The notes below the pieces were generated by a model. It was not told the origin of the DNA, made no database searches, and saw only the letters and a program-made list of their open reading frames with translations. Below are positions 60,692 through 64,000 of a stretch of DNA of 64,000 bases, in pieces. The stretch covers positions 2,294,001 to 2,358,000 of the forward strand of contig JALGAS010000004.1 in NCBI GenBank assembly GCA_023078685.1, read 5' to 3'. How positions within the stretch are numbered: the first letter of the stretch is position 1; each line of letters opens with the position of its first letter. This stretch comes from Neopestalotiopsis rosae (Eukaryota > Ascomycota > Sordariomycetes > Amphisphaeriales > Sporocadaceae). The position numbers were made by a program, and so were the translations under genes.

Positions 60692-61243
60692 TCAATGGAT
60701 ATCCGGCGTGTTCTCAGTCACTAAATAAATAACACCGCGAAGCAAATACATGCATTTCTTATATACAGATGCTTGGAGAGAAAGGGACATAGCTTCTCTA
60801 TCGAGCTCTAAAGCGTGTTGTTCCATTGAGTGACGATTGCTTAAGGTCCGTCCACTAGACTTGTGTGGAGTAGACTTGATCAAGAGCTTCTTTTGTAGCT
60901 GAGCTCCATTTGCGCGAAGATGACCATTGCGTAACAATAAAAAATCGTCTACATTTTCGTGGCAGGTATCGCAAGCGTGTTTAATTACCAGCAGAGTGAT
61001 ATCATTGAAGCACGTAACTTTCATGTGATGCTTTGCACAGAGAGGGGACAGGGTGCCTATCTCAAGCCTACAACTATCGCATAACACCTCCTTGGCCTGC
61101 TCATGCTACATAGGTACAGTACATGTGACTTTGGGCACGACAACCTCAACAATTAGACCCAGTCGAATCGGAGGAACGGTTTCTGATCTTCCATGTTGAT
61201 CTTGCGCATATGCATCCCGAACGAGATCTTCCGGTGCACTCAT
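60692..61243 (-). pseudogene. Cysteine-rich protein frame of 183 codons broken by one in-frame TAG
   Basis: An ATG at 61243 opens a 45-codon frame (MSAPEDLVRDAYAQDQ...) ended by TAG at 61108-61106. The same phase then stays open for another 137 codons to 60692. The second part has CDSCRLEIG, CAKHH and CDTCHENV, spaced like a zinc-binding domain, and a basic C-terminal half. No intron with good donor and acceptor sites removes the TAG and keeps the CDSC motif. A weak GTTCCT donor with the TAG itself as acceptor would, and cannot be ruled out. So it is a recently broken gene, a readthrough gene, or an unusual splice. I do not recognise the family. It lies between two UstYa genes. Confidence 0.4.
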
Positions 61244-61298
61244 ATAATTGCTTATTTTTCTATCTAGTAATAACGCAAATGCTGTGTTGAAGCTAGTG

Positions 61299-62275
61299 CT
61301 ACTCAGCGGTGTTGAACACGGAATGGGAGTTGGTCCAATCGACCAGCTTTGAATAGACCCGACATTTGCGCGGAAATCCCTTCTTGACGCTCTTCCCGCT
61401 GAGTTTTGAGCGTTGCATTACATACGGTGTGACATCGCTGTTGCACGTAAGCACTGTTCGCAGAGTTGCAATACAGTGGTCAACATGTGCTCGTCGGGTT
61501 TTCTCTCCTCCACTAAACGATGGTAGTTGACTGTAGTCCCAATGGTCACGGTATATAAATTGTCTCACAAGATTCTGTTCGTGGTGTCAGTACTTTGTTT
61601 CGCCCGGAGCATGTTTTTGTCGTTCATTGAACCTACTAGGCAATGGATCTGGTGGGCGCCTTCTAATAGCCCGCCGACGCCATTCTCCACGCGTCTGAAA
61701 TCTCCCGTTGTTGACGACTTGTTGAGCCCAGCCAGCGAGTCCAATGGCACAACGAATGCGCCGACTGTTTCTAGTGAGCACGTAAAAAGAAAGGCTCCAG
61801 AAAAATCACTTACAATCCCATAGTTCTGCCCACGACGCTTCTGACGCCTTTGAGGGATAGCCGCTGTATTTGTCCGGCTGGAATATATCGGTGGAAGCCA
61901 TCCACTGATACTCTACAGCTTCGAGAGCAGGACCTGATCAATCGTTTTAGCTATGCATTGTGCCAGATTAGAGAGCATGCACTTACTTGGAGCGGACATG
62001 CGAGACGTGCAAATCTTATCATTGACATGGTTTGCACTTCGTTGTAGGTAGTAGAATAGCGATAAAATGAAAACCAGCATTGAGAACCCTAGAAGCAGCA
62101 GTGAAGCCATGTTTCGGCCTGACCGCTTCTCACTGTACTCCTCTCCATCTTGTACCTGAGTCAAAATTGATGGAGACGAGGGAAAATCGCCACCTGAGTC
62201 TCCGTCATCAGACGACGTAGTTACAGGCTGGTAGTGGAAAAGGCCCTTGAGACGGAATTGCTTGGCATCCCACAT
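61299..62275 (-). CDS. UstYa-family (DUF3328) oxidase-like protein E, 270 aa
   Basis: Exons 62275-61987, 61933-61814, 61764-61637 and 61574-61299 total 813 nt in frame. The third exon uses the second of two nearby acceptors (AAACAG, not ACTAG), because the first would create a stop. One span lies at about residues 56-76 (SLLLLGFSMLVFILSLFYYL). Entry segment: YSGYPSKASEASWAELW. First motif HQIHC (GAHQIHCLNLVRQF), with an intron right after HCL. Second motif HVDHCIATLRTVLTC, followed by the segment DVTPYVMQ. Motifs are complete. The C-terminus is short (KLVDWTNSHSV). It is the last minus-strand gene of the cluster; the neighbouring acyltransferase is divergent across a 608-bp spacer. Confidence 0.92.
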
Positions 62276-62883
62276 ATCGATTGAATATCGTTCAGGTCAA
62301 CAGGTCGTCTTGATGTGCCAGGGCAATATTGATTAGCAGCCTCTAGGCTTGAAACTCAGCACCTTCGCACCTCAAGATCCAGCGCAAAGTATCAAGTTCT
62401 GGAGAAGAAAGCAGCATGAAAGTATCAGAAGAATGGCGGATGGCGTAGAGCAAGGAGCCACATGTCGAGTTACAATAAGCACCCGACCCCTGTTGACGGC
62501 ATTCGGTGGCTCAGGAAGCTTTTAGCGGTGGATAGGCGTAGTGAGTTAGCGAGTCCCCCGATGCCCCCGCCCCCAGTACGAAGCCTATTGGCACCAATGC
62601 CGGCGGAACACTACGGCGCCGGGAATTCCTGAAAGGAACTGCTAAGCGAAAAGGATTCGCATGCCAGTTAGGCGGCAGGCAGGAAATGCCAAATCATAAT
62701 TGCATGAGGGAGGTAGATATTCTACTGCTTGCAATTAATGAGGTTCGCCTATATCGGTGCATACATTGGCTGGTTGCATGTACAGGACTTGTCGATCCAG
62801 TACAGGAGCTTCACTCTCTGGTTAGCTCCCAAGAACAGAGTGTGCAGCCCTCAATCTTTGCGATTACTTCTGAACTGTCTAAG
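62276..62883. promoter_or_regulatory. Shared divergent promoter between UstYa E and the acyltransferase
   Basis: A 608-bp spacer separating the start codons of two divergent genes. It must contain both promoters. I see no long perfect palindrome that would mark a cluster-specific regulator site. Co-regulation is inferred from the arrangement only. Confidence 0.45.
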
Positions 62884-64000
62884 ATGCCGTGGATTTTACC
62901 CTCAGTCTTTCGCGGACGCCGCAGGGCGCTTGACAGCCTTGACGATGCGGAAGAACAAGGCATGCTGAATTACAGCGAAACCGAACTCTCGGGCCTTCCC
63001 CAGCTTCCTGGAAAAGAAAAGCAAACAAAAGCGATCCATGCCTTTCTCGCCACCATATATCGCATCGCATTGATTTGCCTACCAAGCTTTGCCCACCGAC
63101 GGAATGAATCTGGGACAGAAAACCGCCGAGATCAATCAAGGATGTCTTCACTAGATGGTCTGCGTGGCTATGCAGCGTTGGCAGTGATGAATTATCATAT
63201 ATTCTATGCGTATCAACCCTTCGTCTTCTATGGGTATGGTCTCTCACCAACTGCCGCTGCCCAATGTGCCAGGCCTGGGGAAAGGAACGAGGATAACCTC
63301 TGGTTTCATCAACTGCCGTTTCTGCGGCTTATATACACGGGCACATGGTCAATATCCGTCTTTTTCGTCATTTCTGGATTCGCTCTATCTTACAAAGCTT
63401 TGCGCGAGTCTCGGAATTCTGATGGCGGATTTACAAAGGCATGCGCTGCCGTTGCTTCTTCGCTCATTCGTCGACCGTTCCGCCTGCTCTTGCCACCAAT
63501 TACTGCTACCTTGATCACTATGGTGGCCATTCAACTCGGAGCATACGAACATGGCCGCCAAATCTCGAGAAACTCTGGGTGGGTTCCAATCATCAATGAA
63601 GTACACCAAAAGCGCTTTGATACCTTCGCGCCCCAGCTGCTGAATTGGTGCCACGAGACGTCCAAGTTGTTTGACATCTTTTGGTGGGGTGATCGACACA
63701 ACCAGTACGATGTCCATCTGTGGACCATTCCTACGGAGCTTAGATGTTCACTGGCTATCTTTTTGATACTGCCAATGTATATCACCCTCCGGCAGTCTGT
63801 GCGAAGGCCTCTCATGTTCGGATTGATCCTTTTTGTATACGCCTTAGATCGATGGGATGTGGCCCTGTTCTACGCTGGCCTCTTGATTGCAGATACGTCT
63901 CTTTCCAGAGAACCTGGTAAAACGTCATCAATTTCAAGCCATGGGTATCGCCGACTATTTTTCCAATCTATACATGTCGGCTTATTCATTCTAAGCTTTA
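62884..64000 (+). CDS. Acyltransferase-3 family membrane protein, partial (runs off the window)
   Basis: The frame is open from the ATG at 62884 to the last base of the window (372 codons) without a stop or needed intron. The hallmark of the family (PF01757) appears at about residue 87: SLDGLRGYAALAVMNYH. A later membrane segment SVFFVISGFALSYKAL is also typical, as is HLWTIPTELRCSLAIFLIL, which carries the usual conserved W-x2-E-type region. These multi-pass enzymes transfer acyl groups to small molecules, sugars or peptides, and in fungal secondary-metabolite loci they often decorate the product. The 3' part is missing, so length cannot be judged. The first 80 residues are charged and probably cytosolic. 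It is divergent from UstYa gene E, suggesting membership of the same cluster. Confidence 0.9.
   Translation, partial: MPWILPSVFRGRRRALDSLDDAEEQGMLNYSETELSGLPQLPGKEKQTKAIHAFLATIYRIALICLPSFAHRRNESGTENRRDQSRMSSLDGLRGYAALAVMNYHIFYAYQPFVFYGYGLSPTAAAQCARPGERNEDNLWFHQLPFLRLIYTGTWSISVFFVISGFALSYKALRESRNSDGGFTKACAAVASSLIRRPFRLLLPPITATLITMVAIQLGAYEHGRQISRNSGWVPIINEVHQKRFDTFAPQLLNWCHETSKLFDIFWWGDRHNQYDVHLWTIPTELRCSLAIFLILPMYITLRQSVRRPLMFGLILFVYALDRWDVALFYAGLLIADTSLSREPGKTSSISSHGYRRLFFQSIHVGLFILSF

Overview
The window comes from a filamentous ascomycete (Pezizomycotina). The gene set and style suggest a Sordariomycete, perhaps Hypocreales; this is inferred, not proven. The grounds are short GT-AG introns (about 50-150 nt), intron-rich genes on both strands with long non-coding spacers, a Zn(II)2Cys6 regulator, a sedolisin protease, a filamentous-fungal Sec2, DUF3433 and UstYa-family (DUF3328) genes, and a DNA transposon degraded in the pattern of repeat-induced point mutation (RIP). 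I rebuilt the exons by hand. Every multi-exon model given below closes in frame.

Layout. 3.0-6.0 kb (-): Zn(II)2Cys6 transcription factor with ten exons. 10.0-11.8 kb (+): microsomal cytochrome P450. 13.8-15.9 kb (-): Sec2-type Rab guanine nucleotide exchange factor. 21.4-23.5 kb (-): secreted S53 tripeptidyl peptidase. 24.3-25.8 kb (-): F-box protein with a membrane-spanning C-terminal half. 27.5-30.5 kb (+): DUF3433 multi-pass membrane protein. 33.5-34.7 kb (-): Ser-rich protein of unknown function. 42.5-44.7 kb (+): coiled-coil protein whose reading frame has no upstream ATG. 45.9-47.0 kb (+): mitochondrial copper chaperone Sco1. 47.7-49.9 kb (+): five-exon F-box-like protein. The spacers at 6-10, 16-21.4, 30.5-33.5 and 34.7-42.4 kb hold no gene I can support, only weak or relic-like frames.

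50.8-64.0 kb is the most interesting part. It has five UstYa/DUF3328 genes on the minus strand, a PTM1/GOST-like seven-transmembrane protein on the same strand, and a divergent acyltransferase-3 gene that runs off the window. UstYa proteins perform oxidative cyclisation and related chemistry on fungal ribosomal peptides (ustiloxin, phomopsin, asperipin, victorin) and on cyclochlorotine. This is therefore probably part of a cyclic-peptide biosynthetic locus. No precursor peptide, NRPS or PKS is visible inside the window. One of the five UstYa paralogues has lost the histidines of both signature motifs. A 1,858-bp Fot1/Pot2-type transposon with intact terminal inverted repeats, a TA target duplication and a RIP-ruined transposase sits inside the cluster, between the third UstYa gene and the 7TM gene.

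The first 50 kb looks like ordinary chromosome with housekeeping and accessory genes mixed. I see no RNA genes, CRISPR arrays or bacterial-type features.
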